From contig CAYZSU010000004.1 in NCBI GenBank assembly GCA_964480565.1, positions 1-53,704 on the forward strand: a DNA stretch of 53,704 nt, given 5' to 3'. Made by a program: the position numbers and the translations under genes. Below, piece after piece: positions 27,871 through 36,236 of the stretch. A model generated the notes under the pieces. It ran no database searches and was not told where the DNA came from. It saw nothing but the letters and a program-made list of their open reading frames with translations. Every line of letters starts with the position of its first letter. Position 1 is the first letter of the stretch. The DNA is from CAYZSU01 sp964480565 (lineage in GTDB: Bacteria; UBA10199; 2-02-FULL-44-16; JAAZCA01).

Positions 27871-28410
27871 TTACATCATCAATGAGTCATCATCCGCATC
27901 TGTTGCCAGTGATGTATCCGATGCCAATGTCGGTGTATAGGCTTTTGATTTGGATGTTGTCACATTTGATGACGCTCCATCCGTGGACATACGGCACTGC
28001 CCATCAAATGTCGCACCACGTTCAATGACAATTGAAGGCACCTGTATATCAGCAATCAATCGGCTGTCAGTACGTAGCTCAATCGATTCCTTTGCTTCCA
28101 CACTTCCTTGCACACTTCCTTCGACGATCATAGTGCTGACTTTAATGGTCCCATTCACTTGTGCCTCATTACCGACAATCAATGTGCCATCAGACACAAT
28201 ATCGCCTCGAAATGCTCCATTAATTTGCACTGTACCATCAAAAGCCAACTTACCTTCCATACTACAACCCTTATCAATCAATCCATTTATACGTCCTTCT
28301 TCTCTTGCCATAACCCCTCCTCCTTGTTTTTTTTCTATTTTTTCTGTAATTTCATCTGTTTGACCCAAGTAATTAGCAGTTGTACTTTCTTTTTTATTAA
28401 AAAATCCCAT
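27871..28410 (-). CDS. Bactofilin (polymer-forming cytoskeletal protein)
   Basis: 179 residues. The central part (about 45-140) is the bactofilin right-handed beta-helix, with the rhythm KLAFDGTVQINGAFRGDIVSDG, LIVGNEAQVNGTIKVSTMIV, GSVQGSVEAKESIELR and a terminal GATFDGQCRMS. The flanking tails are disordered (Lys/Glu-rich start, Ser/Thr/Asp-rich end), as usual. Bactofilins polymerise without nucleotide, and in Myxococcus and related bacteria they position ParAB and the origin. Placement directly after parB on the same strand (28-bp gap) fits that role. No membrane anchor is visible. Confidence 0.92.
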   Translation of the reverse strand: MGFFNKKESTTANYLGQTDEITEKIEKKQGGGVMAREEGRINGLIDKGCSMEGKLAFDGTVQINGAFRGDIVSDGTLIVGNEAQVNGTIKVSTMIVEGSVQGSVEAKESIELRTDSRLIADIQVPSIVIERGATFDGQCRMSTDGASSNVTTSKSKAYTPTLASDTSLATDADDDSLMM

Positions 28411-28438
28411 AACACACCTTTTTTTATATTATATATAT

Positions 28439-29368
28439 TTAAGATATTATTTTATTGTAAATACGATCCAAGTCCTGCGCTGAATAGTAATCAATGGAAA
28501 TTTTCCCCTTATCATTGCTATGAGTTATTCCCACTTTAGTGCCTAATTCTACTTTTAGCCGATCTATTAACTCCTGATATTGTTCCGGCACTTGTTGTAT
28601 CTTCTTAGTGATAGTGCGCTTATTTCCATTACTGGAAAATGAGCCAACCAGACGTTCCACTTCCCGTACAGTTGGCATATCCTTCATTATCTTTTCACGC
28701 AGCTTTAACTGATCATGTAGATTGGTCATTGTAACAAGCGCACGTGCATGCCCCGCACTATATCGTCCATTGGCCACATCCTCTTGTATCAAACGAGGTA
28801 ACTTGAGCAATCGCAAACTATTTGTTATAGCTACCCGCGATTTACCTAATTTTTTTGCCACATCTTCCTGCGTATAGTCAAACTTAGAAATTAGTTCTTG
28901 ATAGGCCCGTGCTTCTTCCATGGAATTTAAATCTTCCCGTTGAATATTTTCAAGAATAGCTAATGCTAATAATTGTTCATCATTAACTTCTTTAACCACC
29001 ACAGGTACTTCATTCAACCCCGCTAACTTAGATGCTCGTAAACGACGCTCCCCGGCAATTAATTCATAATGCCCATTTGGTAAACTAGACACAATCAATG
29101 GCTGTAATATACCTTGTTCTTTTATTGATTCGGCCAATGCCTCCAATTTATCCGCATTAAATGTAATTCGTGGTTGCATACGATTGGGTGCGATAATATC
29201 AATTGGAATCATTTGGCTGCTATTAGTCACAACTGCCTGTTCAGATGATGGCATCACTGTATTTGCAGACTTTATTAATGACCCTAATCCTTGCCCCAAT
29301 ACCTTTTTAAATTTATTTTTACTATCATCAGAGCTATCATATGTTTCAATGGATAAACTATTTTTCAT
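28439..29368 (-). CDS. parB: Chromosome-partitioning protein ParB
   Basis: A 309-residue parS-binding CTPase-type clamp. The ParB/Sulfiredoxin-like N-terminal domain begins at about residue 50 (IDIIAPNRMQPRITF), with the CTP-binding motif region GERRLRASKLAGL near 105. The helix-turn-helix YTQEDVAKKLGKSRVAITNSLRLLKLP recognises parS, and NGRYSAGHARALV follows. A C-terminal dimerisation domain ends the protein. The first 50 residues are a flexible tail with QGLGSLI, which resembles the ParA-stimulating peptide. It is 26 bp downstream of parA in the same transcript. Confidence 0.96.
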   Translation of the reverse strand: MKNSLSIETYDSSDDSKNKFKKVLGQGLGSLIKSANTVMPSSEQAVVTNSSQMIPIDIIAPNRMQPRITFNADKLEALAESIKEQGILQPLIVSSLPNGHYELIAGERRLRASKLAGLNEVPVVVKEVNDEQLLALAILENIQREDLNSMEEARAYQELISKFDYTQEDVAKKLGKSRVAITNSLRLLKLPRLIQEDVANGRYSAGHARALVTMTNLHDQLKLREKIMKDMPTVREVERLVGSFSSNGNKRTITKKIQQVPEQYQELIDRLKVELGTKVGITHSNDKGKISIDYYSAQDLDRIYNKIIS

Positions 29369-29394
29369 AACATTCCTTTCACGTCCAATCCTAG

Positions 29395-30192
29395 TTAAGC
29401 AGTTTGTGATACAGTTGATTGCTTTACAGCGGTCTTATTTTGAATCAATTCCTTTGCTAGTTCAAAATATGACAATGATCCTTTTGAGCTAATATCATAT
29501 AGGAGTATTGGTTTGCCATAGCTAGGCGCTTCGCTCAGCCGAACATTTCTTGGAATGACCACATTAAATACAGACTCTCTAAAATGTTTTCGTACTTCAT
29601 TTTCCACTTGTCGTGATAAATTGTTTCGTGCATCAAACATGGTTAATACTATTCCCCCAATATGAAGTCTGGGATTAATATTTTCTTTAACCAATGTAAT
29701 GGTTCGTTGTAGGTCAGCAATACCTTCCAATGCATAATACTCGCATTGGACTGGAATTAATACCGAATGCGCAGCTGAAAGCGCATTTAATGTGAGCAAT
29801 CCCAAAGAAGGTGGACAATCAATTAGTATATAATCAAAATCATCATGCAATTTTTCCAACTTTGCTTTTAAACGTGTTTCACGTGAAACAACGGATACCA
29901 ATTCCACTTCTGCGCCCACCAATTGAGTATTTGCAGGAACCAATTTCAGATAATTAATTTCCGTAGGTTGCATCACACTTGAAATATCATAATTATCCAC
30001 CAATGTATGATAAATACTTCCAGTAACCATATGCTTATTTACACCCAAGCCCGTGGTTGTATTTCCCTGCGGATCTAAATCGATCAAAAGAGTTCTCTTT
30101 TCAGCTGCAGCCAGAGCAGCAGCTAAATTTATGGATGTGGTTGTCTTACCCACCCCTCCCTTTTGATTACAAATTGCAATTATATTTGCCAT
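29395..30192 (-). CDS. parA: Chromosome-partitioning ATPase ParA (Soj)
   Basis: A 265-residue Walker-type ATPase with the deviant P-loop KGGVGKTTTSINLA at residues 11-24 (signature Lys in KGGVGKT), Walker A' DLDPQGN around 39 and Walker B DYILIDCPPSLGLLT around 120. It is chromosomal Soj-type with no N-terminal DNA-binding domain. It forms ATP dimers on the nucleoid and moves ParB-parS complexes. The coding sequence itself contains a perfect parS palindrome at 29875-29890, encoding part of the segment around residue 102. Upstream, two more parS sites lie in the gap to rsmG. Confidence 0.97.
   Translation of the reverse strand: MANIIAICNQKGGVGKTTTSINLAAALAAAEKRTLLIDLDPQGNTTTGLGVNKHMVTGSIYHTLVDNYDISSVMQPTEINYLKLVPANTQLVGAEVELVSVVSRETRLKAKLEKLHDDFDYILIDCPPSLGLLTLNALSAAHSVLIPVQCEYYALEGIADLQRTITLVKENINPRLHIGGIVLTMFDARNNLSRQVENEVRKHFRESVFNVVIPRNVRLSEAPSYGKPILLYDISSKGSLSYFELAKELIQNKTAVKQSTVSQTA
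29875..29890. promoter_or_regulatory. parS site inside parA
   Basis: The 16-bp palindrome TGTTTCACGTGAAACA matches the consensus parS sequence exactly and lies inside the parA reading frame. ParB is expected to load here. Confidence 0.95.
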
Positions 30193-30251
30193 GCGTCAGC
30201 TATAGTAATGCCTCTATAAAAACACAAGCTTTTTTTAAATATATTTACCAA

Positions 30252-30267
30252 TGTTTCACGTGAAACA
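30252..30267. promoter_or_regulatory. parS site upstream of parA
   Basis: A perfect copy of TGTTTCACGTGAAACA, 60 bp upstream of the parA start. It could also let ParB influence parA transcription. Confidence 0.95.
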
Positions 30268-30659
30268 TCGACATATTGGTTAGAGTACCCAGATCAATAA
30301 CGACCAACAAATCATACACATGCACTAATTGGAAGGACGTGATGCGTCCAATGATTAGTTACATATTTTATGTATACATTTTCATTACTAACTTCATTAA
30401 AAAAAACAGCGTCATCCATAGGGCAAACTGAAATCTGGGTTTTGCTTACACCCTCAATAGCTGAATTGCTTTGCTAACCTAAAGACTCTCTCGCTAGCGA
30501 CACGATATTGTTAAACACCCATAGAATAGATACGTTTAAATTTGTAAACACACTTTAGGACGCATACTGCCCCTCAAATGACATCCCTAGTAAAATAGGT
30601 ATATCCAACAAGATACTATTATGAGCGAGACAGAGGAGTATGGCGGTGTCAATGACCGA

Positions 30660-30675
30660 TGTTTCACGTGAAACA
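30660..30675. promoter_or_regulatory. parS site downstream of rsmG
   Basis: A perfect copy of TGTTTCACGTGAAACA, 23 bp beyond the rsmG stop codon. It is one of three perfect sites within about 800 bp. Confidence 0.95.
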
Positions 30676-30698
30676 TCGATATGATTATAGTTTTTATA

Positions 30699-31316
30699 TT
30701 ATTTTTTAGAGATTAAATGAAATTGAAGCAAGGAACGATGCTCCCCAGACAATAAGGTATAATCACTCACTTGATCCAAGGACCAGCATTGCTTATCATA
30801 AGGCCTTTCGATTAATTCCACCGACCAATTGGGACCTTTCCAAGCAATGACCTGACCACACATTGTATCTATATAATGATATGCAATAGTTAAAAAATCA
30901 TCCAATTGCCATGTCGCACGTGAAACAAGAGTATCAGCCAAACCAATCTGCTTTTGACATTCACTGGACTCCGCTCGCGCCCATATACAGTGAACGTTTT
31001 TTAAATTCAATGATGCAATTGTATGATTGCAAAAAGATATACGTTTTTGTCTGGAATCAATCAATGTAAAGCGTATATCAGGACATACAATGGCCAATGC
31101 CAAACCAGGAATTCCAGCACCACATCCCAAATCAACAATATGTTGCGAAGAAGCCAGTAAAGGGCATGCTTGCCACGCATCAAAAACATGCTTATCAATA
31201 AATTGCTGATAGTTCGCAATATGCATTAAGTTTATCTTTTTATGCCACTTTACAAACAAATCATAATATTTTTTAACAAGCTCAGTATTATCATCCAGCA
31301 GATGGCTAAAATTCAT
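30699..31316 (-). CDS. rsmG: 16S rRNA (guanine-N7)-methyltransferase RsmG
   Basis: A 205-residue SAM-dependent enzyme that methylates G527 of 16S rRNA. The first SAM motif HIVDLGCGAGIPGLALAI is near residue 70, then FTLIDSRQKRISF, and SRATWQLDDFL near 140 is family typical. The start is placed at 31316 rather than the longer 31361 frame, because TTTAAGG lies 6 bases before this ATG and the family normally begins MNF..LL. It precedes parA as in many bacteria. A near-consensus parS (30912-30927, two mismatches) lies inside it. The commonly adjacent mnmE and mnmG are absent between it and yidC. Confidence 0.94.
   Translation of the reverse strand: MNFSHLLDDNTELVKKYYDLFVKWHKKINLMHIANYQQFIDKHVFDAWQACPLLASSQHIVDLGCGAGIPGLALAIVCPDIRFTLIDSRQKRISFCNHTIASLNLKNVHCIWARAESSECQKQIGLADTLVSRATWQLDDFLTIAYHYIDTMCGQVIAWKGPNWSVELIERPYDKQCWSLDQVSDYTLLSGEHRSLLQFHLISKK
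30912..30927. promoter_or_regulatory. Degenerate parS-like site in rsmG
   Basis: TGTCGCACGTGAAACA differs from consensus parS at two positions in the left arm. Binding by ParB is possible but weaker. Confidence 0.5.
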
Positions 31317-31331
31317 ATTGACCTTAAATGA

Positions 31332-31358
31332 GATAAAGGCGATATAATCGCCTTTATC
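31332..31358. promoter_or_regulatory. Strong hairpin between yidC and rsmG
   Basis: GATAAAGGCGAT and ATCGCCTTTATC form a perfect 12-bp stem with a 3-base loop. On the minus strand it sits after yidC and just before the rsmG ribosome site, with no good T tract following it. It could be an attenuator, an RNA-processing site or a weak terminator. Confidence 0.6.
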
Positions 31359-31414
31359 CAATAAAATATTTATAATATTATTTCATCCTTTGATCCCGCT
31401 AAAACCAGTGCCCT

Positions 31415-33085
31415 TCAACTCCGTTTGATCAATCGAGATAAGGTATATCCATTATTATATGTCCATTGCTGAGTCACACTCATAACCGTATTAACCAAAA
31501 TATATACTACCAAACCCACAGGTAAAAATAACATTAACACAGTAAACATAACTGGCATCATCATCATCATTTTCTTTTGAGCAGGATCTGCACTTGCAGA
31601 TGGCATTAGCATTTGCTGAGCAACCATAAATATACCTAAAAGTATAGGCGTTATATAGTATGGATCTGGCGCAGATAAATCCTGATAAATCCAGAAAAAT
31701 GGCGCATGATATAACTCAATGGAATTCCAAAGAACCTTATAAAGCGCAATATAAATTGGAAATTGAAGCAACATCGGCAAACAACCACCCAGCGGGTTCG
31801 CACCATGTCGTTTAAATAATGCCATAGTTTCCTGATTAATACGCTGCTTATCATTTGCATACTTTTCTTTCATTGCCTTTAATTCTGGCTGCAATGCGCT
31901 CATCGCCTTCATTGATTTTAATGATTTTGCATTGATAGGATGAAGCAATAATTTGACAAATACTGTTAACAAAATAATTGCTACACCGTAATTTTGAATT
32001 AAACCATAAAAAAACTGTAATAAATATAAAATTGGAACCGCAATAACAGTAAACCAACCATAGTCAATCGCATCCTCCAAATGAACATTCGCAGTTTTTA
32101 ACATACTGATATCCTTTGGACCTGCATATGCAAGAAATTTTGACGTTGTCGTTGTATGACTTGGAAATGCAACACTTGACAAAGAAAGCCCAGACCACAC
32201 ATCAGATCCTGATTGATTTTGTGCTGTATTTAATCGACCATATCGTGCTGAAATGTCTGAACTAATTTGACGTGGGATAATGACATTGATGAAATAACGA
32301 CTTTCCAACCCAGACCATGCAATATGCCCTGTTTGGAATGTAGATAAAGGCAGTTTTTTGACAGATGCATCGCGTTCTGCTTCATTATTTAAATAATAAA
32401 TAGGTGTCATACTATCCAAGGGAGCTTGCTTAAACATACCCATTAAACCCGTTGGCTTGCCTAAAAAACTTGCACCCCACATTAATGTAGGCTGTCCTGT
32501 TAATGAACGATCCGTTAAATTTGTCACCTCAACATCAATTGACGCCATATATGTATTGGGATGCAAAGAAATATGTTTAATGATCTCAACTTCTTTAGAT
32601 TGCCAACGCAAACGAATATCTCGCTTATCCGCAGAAATAATTTCATAACGCGGCGTTTTTGGAAAATAAAAGTTGGCATTCTCAAAAGTCAATGTCAGTG
32701 CAGGCATGGTCTGTATATCATGCATTGCCAGATCAGTGGGCGGACTGGTTAGATCAGTCGTACTATTGTATTTCTGTAATTTCCAATGAGTTACCACCCC
32801 ACCATCATTGCTAACAGTCACCGCAAGCAATGGTGTTTCCATTGTCCATGTCTTTACAGGAATAGTGGATGCCTTAGAATCAACTGGCTCCTTTTTTGTG
32901 CTTGGCAAATGCAGTGATGTTGAATGGTCACTACTTGACTCATTAGCAGTAACCGCCTGCTGACTTGTGTTTGTAGGGGATATTGATGGTGCAGAATCAG
33001 TTTTTGGTTTGAAAAAAATATTCCACCCTGCAAATATTGCAACTGATAGCACAATTGCAATTAATGTGCGATTTCCTTCTGTCAT
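31415..33085 (-). CDS. yidC: Membrane protein insertase YidC
   Basis: 556 residues. The N-terminal membrane anchor is at about 5-25 (LIAIVLSVAIFAGWNIFF), a Ser/Thr-rich linker follows, then the large periplasmic beta-supersandwich domain (about 80-350) found only in diderm-type YidC. The conserved insertase core is at about 350-545 with five helices: the region with NYGVAIILLTVFVKLLLHP, the KYANDKQRINQETM cytoplasmic hairpin and GGCLPMLLQFPIYIALYKVL. It inserts and folds inner-membrane proteins with or without SecYEG. The start codon overlaps the yidD stop (ATGA). Confidence 0.97.
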   Translation of the reverse strand: MTEGNRTLIAIVLSVAIFAGWNIFFKPKTDSAPSISPTNTSQQAVTANESSSDHSTSLHLPSTKKEPVDSKASTIPVKTWTMETPLLAVTVSNDGGVVTHWKLQKYNSTTDLTSPPTDLAMHDIQTMPALTLTFENANFYFPKTPRYEIISADKRDIRLRWQSKEVEIIKHISLHPNTYMASIDVEVTNLTDRSLTGQPTLMWGASFLGKPTGLMGMFKQAPLDSMTPIYYLNNEAERDASVKKLPLSTFQTGHIAWSGLESRYFINVIIPRQISSDISARYGRLNTAQNQSGSDVWSGLSLSSVAFPSHTTTTSKFLAYAGPKDISMLKTANVHLEDAIDYGWFTVIAVPILYLLQFFYGLIQNYGVAIILLTVFVKLLLHPINAKSLKSMKAMSALQPELKAMKEKYANDKQRINQETMALFKRHGANPLGGCLPMLLQFPIYIALYKVLWNSIELYHAPFFWIYQDLSAPDPYYITPILLGIFMVAQQMLMPSASADPAQKKMMMMMPVMFTVLMLFLPVGLVVYILVNTVMSVTQQWTYNNGYTLSRLIKRS

Positions 33086-33321
33086 GATCTCCTCTTTTCC
33101 TTAGTATTCGAAAAATCAATGCCCCCAGGATGCCAGGGACCGCATTTACACACACGGATAAGACTAAAATAAAATGCCTGAAAAAATGAATGCGACTGAA
33201 ACATTAATTTTGCATATTCCGAACATGTGGGATAAAAACGGCAATGCGCTCCCAATGCAAAAAAAATGGGGGACACAAATCGTTGATATAATGTAATTAA
33301 AATAATTATAAAACAACTCAT
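33082..33321 (-). CDS. yidD: Membrane protein insertion efficiency factor YidD
   Basis: A 79-residue amphipathic protein. YQRFVSPIFFALGAHCRFYPTCSEYA is the family core, with the cysteines of CRFYPTCS, and CKCGPWHPGGID is the C-terminal signature. The start is taken at 33321, because this ATG overlaps the rnpA stop (ATGA) and MSCFIIILITLYQRF matches the family N-terminus; a longer frame from 33372 would overlap rnpA. The 3' end overlaps yidC by 4 bp, so the trio rnpA-yidD-yidC is translationally coupled. Confidence 0.94.
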   Translation of the reverse strand: MSCFIIILITLYQRFVSPIFFALGAHCRFYPTCSEYAKLMFQSHSFFQAFYFSLIRVCKCGPWHPGGIDFSNTKEKRRS

Positions 33322-33695
33322 AATGACCCGGTTGTATTCAAATATTGGTTTAATCTTTTCAAAGCCATCCAAAAATTATTGCGAATTGCCTGATTCGTGC
33401 ATTTACCAGAGCGAGGCGCAAAAATGACTACAATGTCACCCATTGGAAAATCTGCGCGATGACAACGAAAAAGCTCACGAATAACTCGTTTTAAGCGATT
33501 TCTATCCACCGCTCGTCCCACACTGCGCATACTAATTAAACCGAGTCGTGATGTGCTACCTGATAAAAAAGCAAGGGTCAAGTGATTGGCGCGAAACCGC
33601 TGCCCATGTCGCTTGACCCTTAAAAAATCAACAGCGCGTGACATACGCGCTGTTTTTAAAAAACTATGATTATCTACTACATCCGATATTAACAC
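33318..33695 (-). CDS. rnpA: Ribonuclease P protein component
   Basis: 125 residues, the basic protein cofactor of RNase P, which matures tRNA 5' ends. The family motif appears as SVGRAVDRNRLKRVIRELFR (about 56-75), preceded by FLRVKRHGQRFRANHLTLAF. The start is uncertain: GTG at 33695 overlaps the rpmH stop by 7 bp, while ATG at 33644 would leave only a very short segment before the conserved FLRVKRHG. The upstream GTG keeps the usual N-terminal helix (SFLKTARMSRAVDF), so I prefer it. Confidence 0.92.
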   Translation of the reverse strand: MLISDVVDNHSFLKTARMSRAVDFLRVKRHGQRFRANHLTLAFLSGSTSRLGLISMRSVGRAVDRNRLKRVIRELFRCHRADFPMGDIVVIFAPRSGKCTNQAIRNNFWMALKRLNQYLNTTGSL

Positions 33696-33835
33696 TCACT
33701 GCTAGCGGATAATTTAACACGACCCTTTGCGCGGCGACGATTAATCAGCTTACGGCCAGATTTTGTCTTCATGCGAGATAAAAAACCAAACTTATTACGA
33801 CGTTTACGATTACTGGGTTGATATGTACGTTTCAT
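33689..33835 (-). CDS. rpmH: 50S ribosomal protein L34
   Basis: A 48-residue, highly basic protein. MKRTYQPSNRKRRNKFGF and GRKLINRRRAKGR are the L34 signature. The ending is a slightly long SASSEC tail. It is the first gene of the rpmH-rnpA-yidD-yidC cluster, which reads away from dnaA, the standard divergent layout beside bacterial origins. Confidence 0.97.
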   Translation of the reverse strand: MKRTYQPSNRKRRNKFGFLSRMKTKSGRKLINRRRAKGRVKLSASSEC

Positions 33836-34077
33836 AAAATGACCTCTTCTTTACTGATTTAAATATTTAACTAAAAAAAAGACAGCATAAGCCGCCAATA
33901 TGCGAATATTAGTTTACGATTAAAACCACAAAAAAGTACGACAGTCAAGAGTTTAATCAGGGCAAACGCATTAAAGTTATATAAAAATGAGTATTATGAG
34001 ATTACTTATTGCTGGAACTCTTGAAAAACATCCATCTACTGTATTTCATGAGCATAATACCGAAATTCTCATATAAC

Positions 34078-34305
34078 TGGCCTCAAAATAGCAATTTACA
34101 AGAGTGTTCAAAATACCTAGATTGCTTGGGCTTCTATCGAATTACTAAAGATTTTAGGCATAAACAGCGACTTTAGCCTTAGCAGCCGTATAAATATTAT
34201 GACAACTGGAATGCTTATATTAGCAAATGCCCACGTTATCATAGCGCTTGGCAGTGATTACATTATTTAAAAAAAACCCTCAAAACGCCCATTGTGAGAT
34301 TAGAC
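34078..34305 (+). repeat. Decayed MITE copy near dnaA
   Basis: Blocks shared with the other copies: CTCAAAATAGCAATTTAC, GTGTTCAAAATACCTAGATT, TTCTATCGAATTAC, TTTTAGGCATAAACAGCGAC, and a right end CTCAAAACGCCCATTGTGAG. The ends are too eroded to show a target duplication. Confidence 0.7.
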
Positions 34306-34524
34306 AATCATATATCAAAAATAATTATACTCCATGTTGCTTTCCACTTGTTTTAAAGCAATTTTCAAAATAAGTAATCACCTACTTCATTAATAAGTTA
34401 ATAGTATTGAAAAACAACCATTCATGGGATTCTCAAAAAAATATAGGAAAACCGTGCAATCGCAAATAAAGCATGCATTAAGATTTACTGCTGGACGTTT
34501 TTTTAGATAGTCCAAATATAAAAA

Positions 34525-34556
34525 TTATCAACAGAGTTATCCACACTTGTGGATAA
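34525..34556. promoter_or_regulatory. DnaA-box cluster upstream of dnaA
   Basis: TTATCAACA (34525-34533), a perfect TTATCCACA (34537-34545) and a perfect inverted TGTGGATAA (34548-34556) end 13 bp before the dnaA start. They probably serve autoregulation of dnaA and perhaps the origin itself. Confidence 0.9.
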
Positions 34557-34569
34557 CTAAAAAATACAT

Positions 34570-35910
34570 ATGACCGATATATTAGAACAATTAAAATCAC
34601 GAATTCATAGTAAAATCAGTGAGTTAAACTTTACCACGTGGTTTAAGCCTATTAAAAATGCAGTGATCAAAGACAATACATTTTGTCTGATCGTCCCCAA
34701 TAAATTCGTGTCCGATTGGATTATAGACTATTATGCGGACATGATTCATCATGAACTCTATGCAATGACTCAAATAGAATATCGGCTTACATTTGAAGTG
34801 GATGAACAAAGTGAACAAGAGGAAAAAAAAACTATTCACAGTCCCATCATTCAAATCCCAGATACACCCACAGTTATCAATCAATCCATTGAACAACTGA
34901 ATTCAAAATTTAGCTTTGATCGATTTGTGGTAGGTAGTTCCAATCAGTTTGCCCATGCAGCTTGCAAAGCCGTGGCAGATTTACCGGGCGGCCATTATAA
35001 CCCGCTATTTATTTATGGCGGTGTCGGTCTCGGTAAAACGCATTTATTGCATGCAATTGGACTGCAAGCCGGCCACAATCGTCCCCAATCACGATTAATA
35101 TATATGAGTGCTGAGCGCTTTATGAATGAGCTTATCAACTCATTGCGATATGAAAAAATGCATGAATTTCGGGCCAAATTTCGTGAGAACTGCGATATAC
35201 TATTAATTGATGATGTTCAATTTATCGGCGGTAAAGAGCGCACTCAAGAAGAATTCTTTCACACATTTAATGCCTTACATGAATCGCAAAAACAAATTGT
35301 TGTTACTAGCGATAAATTACCTCGTGAAATTCCTGGTCTAGAAGAGCGTTTACGATCCCGATTTGAATGGGGTTTAATTGCTGACATTCAAGCACCTGAC
35401 TTGGAAACACGCATTGCTATCTTAAAGAAGAAAGCCGATGCAGCTAATATTCACTGTGGCGAAGATGTATTTATGTTTTTAGCAAGCTCAATTGTTACCA
35501 ATGTCCGCGAATTGGAAGGATCACTAATTCGGATCAATGCATTTGCATCCCTTACTGGAACAACAATTAATATTGATTTAGCCAGAGATGTTCTTGGTAG
35601 CATCATCGATCAAGCCAAAAAAATATGCACTATTGAAAGCATTCAAAAAACAGTGGCTCATTATTATAATGTTACTGTTGCGGATTTAAAATCACCTAAA
35701 CGAACAAAAGGACTTGCTCACCCACGTCAGATTGCCATGTACTTGTCTAAAAAAATAGTCAAAAGTTCATTTCCTGATATTGGAAATAAATTTGGCGGCA
35801 AAGATCACACCACAGTTATTTATGCATGTCGAAAAATAGAAAAAGAAATGAATGATAATATTACATTGAAAAATGATATAGCCATTCTTGAAAAACAATT
35901 ACTTCAATAA
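34570..35910 (+). CDS. dnaA: Chromosomal replication initiator protein DnaA
   Basis: 446 residues. Domain I is at about 1-80, with the helicase-contact sequence LNFTTWFKPI. A short linker follows, and the AAA+ domain has Walker A GGVGLGKTHLLHAIG near 150, Walker B ILLIDDVQFIGGK near 215, and the sensor region VVTSDKLP. Domain IV has the DNA-binding helix-turn-helix with the signature GGKDHTTVIYACRKI. The length is typical. It opens the dnaA-dnaN-recF-gyrB cluster. DnaA boxes lie on both sides of the gene. Confidence 0.98.
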   Translation: MTDILEQLKSRIHSKISELNFTTWFKPIKNAVIKDNTFCLIVPNKFVSDWIIDYYADMIHHELYAMTQIEYRLTFEVDEQSEQEEKKTIHSPIIQIPDTPTVINQSIEQLNSKFSFDRFVVGSSNQFAHAACKAVADLPGGHYNPLFIYGGVGLGKTHLLHAIGLQAGHNRPQSRLIYMSAERFMNELINSLRYEKMHEFRAKFRENCDILLIDDVQFIGGKERTQEEFFHTFNALHESQKQIVVTSDKLPREIPGLEERLRSRFEWGLIADIQAPDLETRIAILKKKADAANIHCGEDVFMFLASSIVTNVRELEGSLIRINAFASLTGTTINIDLARDVLGSIIDQAKKICTIESIQKTVAHYYNVTVADLKSPKRTKGLAHPRQIAMYLSKKIVKSSFPDIGNKFGGKDHTTVIYACRKIEKEMNDNITLKNDIAILEKQLLQ

Positions 35911-36236
35911 ATAAAGAATACCATAACACGCTTTCACGTAACACTACAGAAGTACACGTTTTCATTTTTATAGATACAATCAAGCTTGTGAATAACATTG
36001 TGGATAGATGTGAATAACATTGTGTAAAAATAAGAGTTGCCTGTTGACAGATTTACACCATATGGATAATTCTACATTTGCTGTGAGTAAGTAGTCATTT
36101 ATACAGTATTCATTCACATACTTATCCAATGTAAACTAACTTATATTCTAAATAGTTAACAGACTTATTCACTAATTCACAGGTACTATTACTACTACTA
36201 ATAAATATTTATAAATAAAAATTAATAGGAGCATTT
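35911..36236. other. Probable replication origin (oriC): DnaA boxes plus DnaA-trios
   Basis: The dnaA-dnaN gap contains DnaA-box-like 9-mers: TGTGAATAA (35987), TGTGGATAG (35999), TGTGAATAA (36009), TATGGATAA (36061), TTATCCAAT (36122), TTATTCACT (36165) and TAATTCACA (36173). Three bases after the last box comes a run of seven trinucleotides TAC-TAT-TAC-TAC-TAC-TAA-TAA (36184-36204). A purely AT stretch follows, suited to unwinding. This order (boxes, short GG, trios, AT-rich DNA) matches the B. subtilis basal unwinding system. Gene strand switches also centre here. Confidence 0.9.

Larger units (their letters stand above)
30193..30698. other. parA-rsmG intergenic region with parS sites
   Basis: This 506-bp gap holds two perfect parS palindromes, one near each end. 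Between them I see an imperfect inverted repeat around 30328-30362 (ACTAATTGGAAGGACG / GCGTCCAATGATTAGT). I see no convincing ORF or RNA. The parA promoter is presumably in the part next to the gene. Confidence 0.6.
33836..34569. other. rpmH-dnaA intergenic region
   Basis: This 734-bp gap between divergent rpmH and dnaA is AT rich. It contains a decayed MITE copy (about 34078-34305) and, just before dnaA, a cluster of DnaA boxes. I see no ORF. Promoters for both genes must lie here, but I cannot place them with confidence. Confidence 0.6.

Noticed and set aside
30268..30659. Possible small RNA or ORF between the parS sites
   Set aside because: Only an imperfect inverted repeat is visible; no promoter-terminator pair or coding pattern could be supported.
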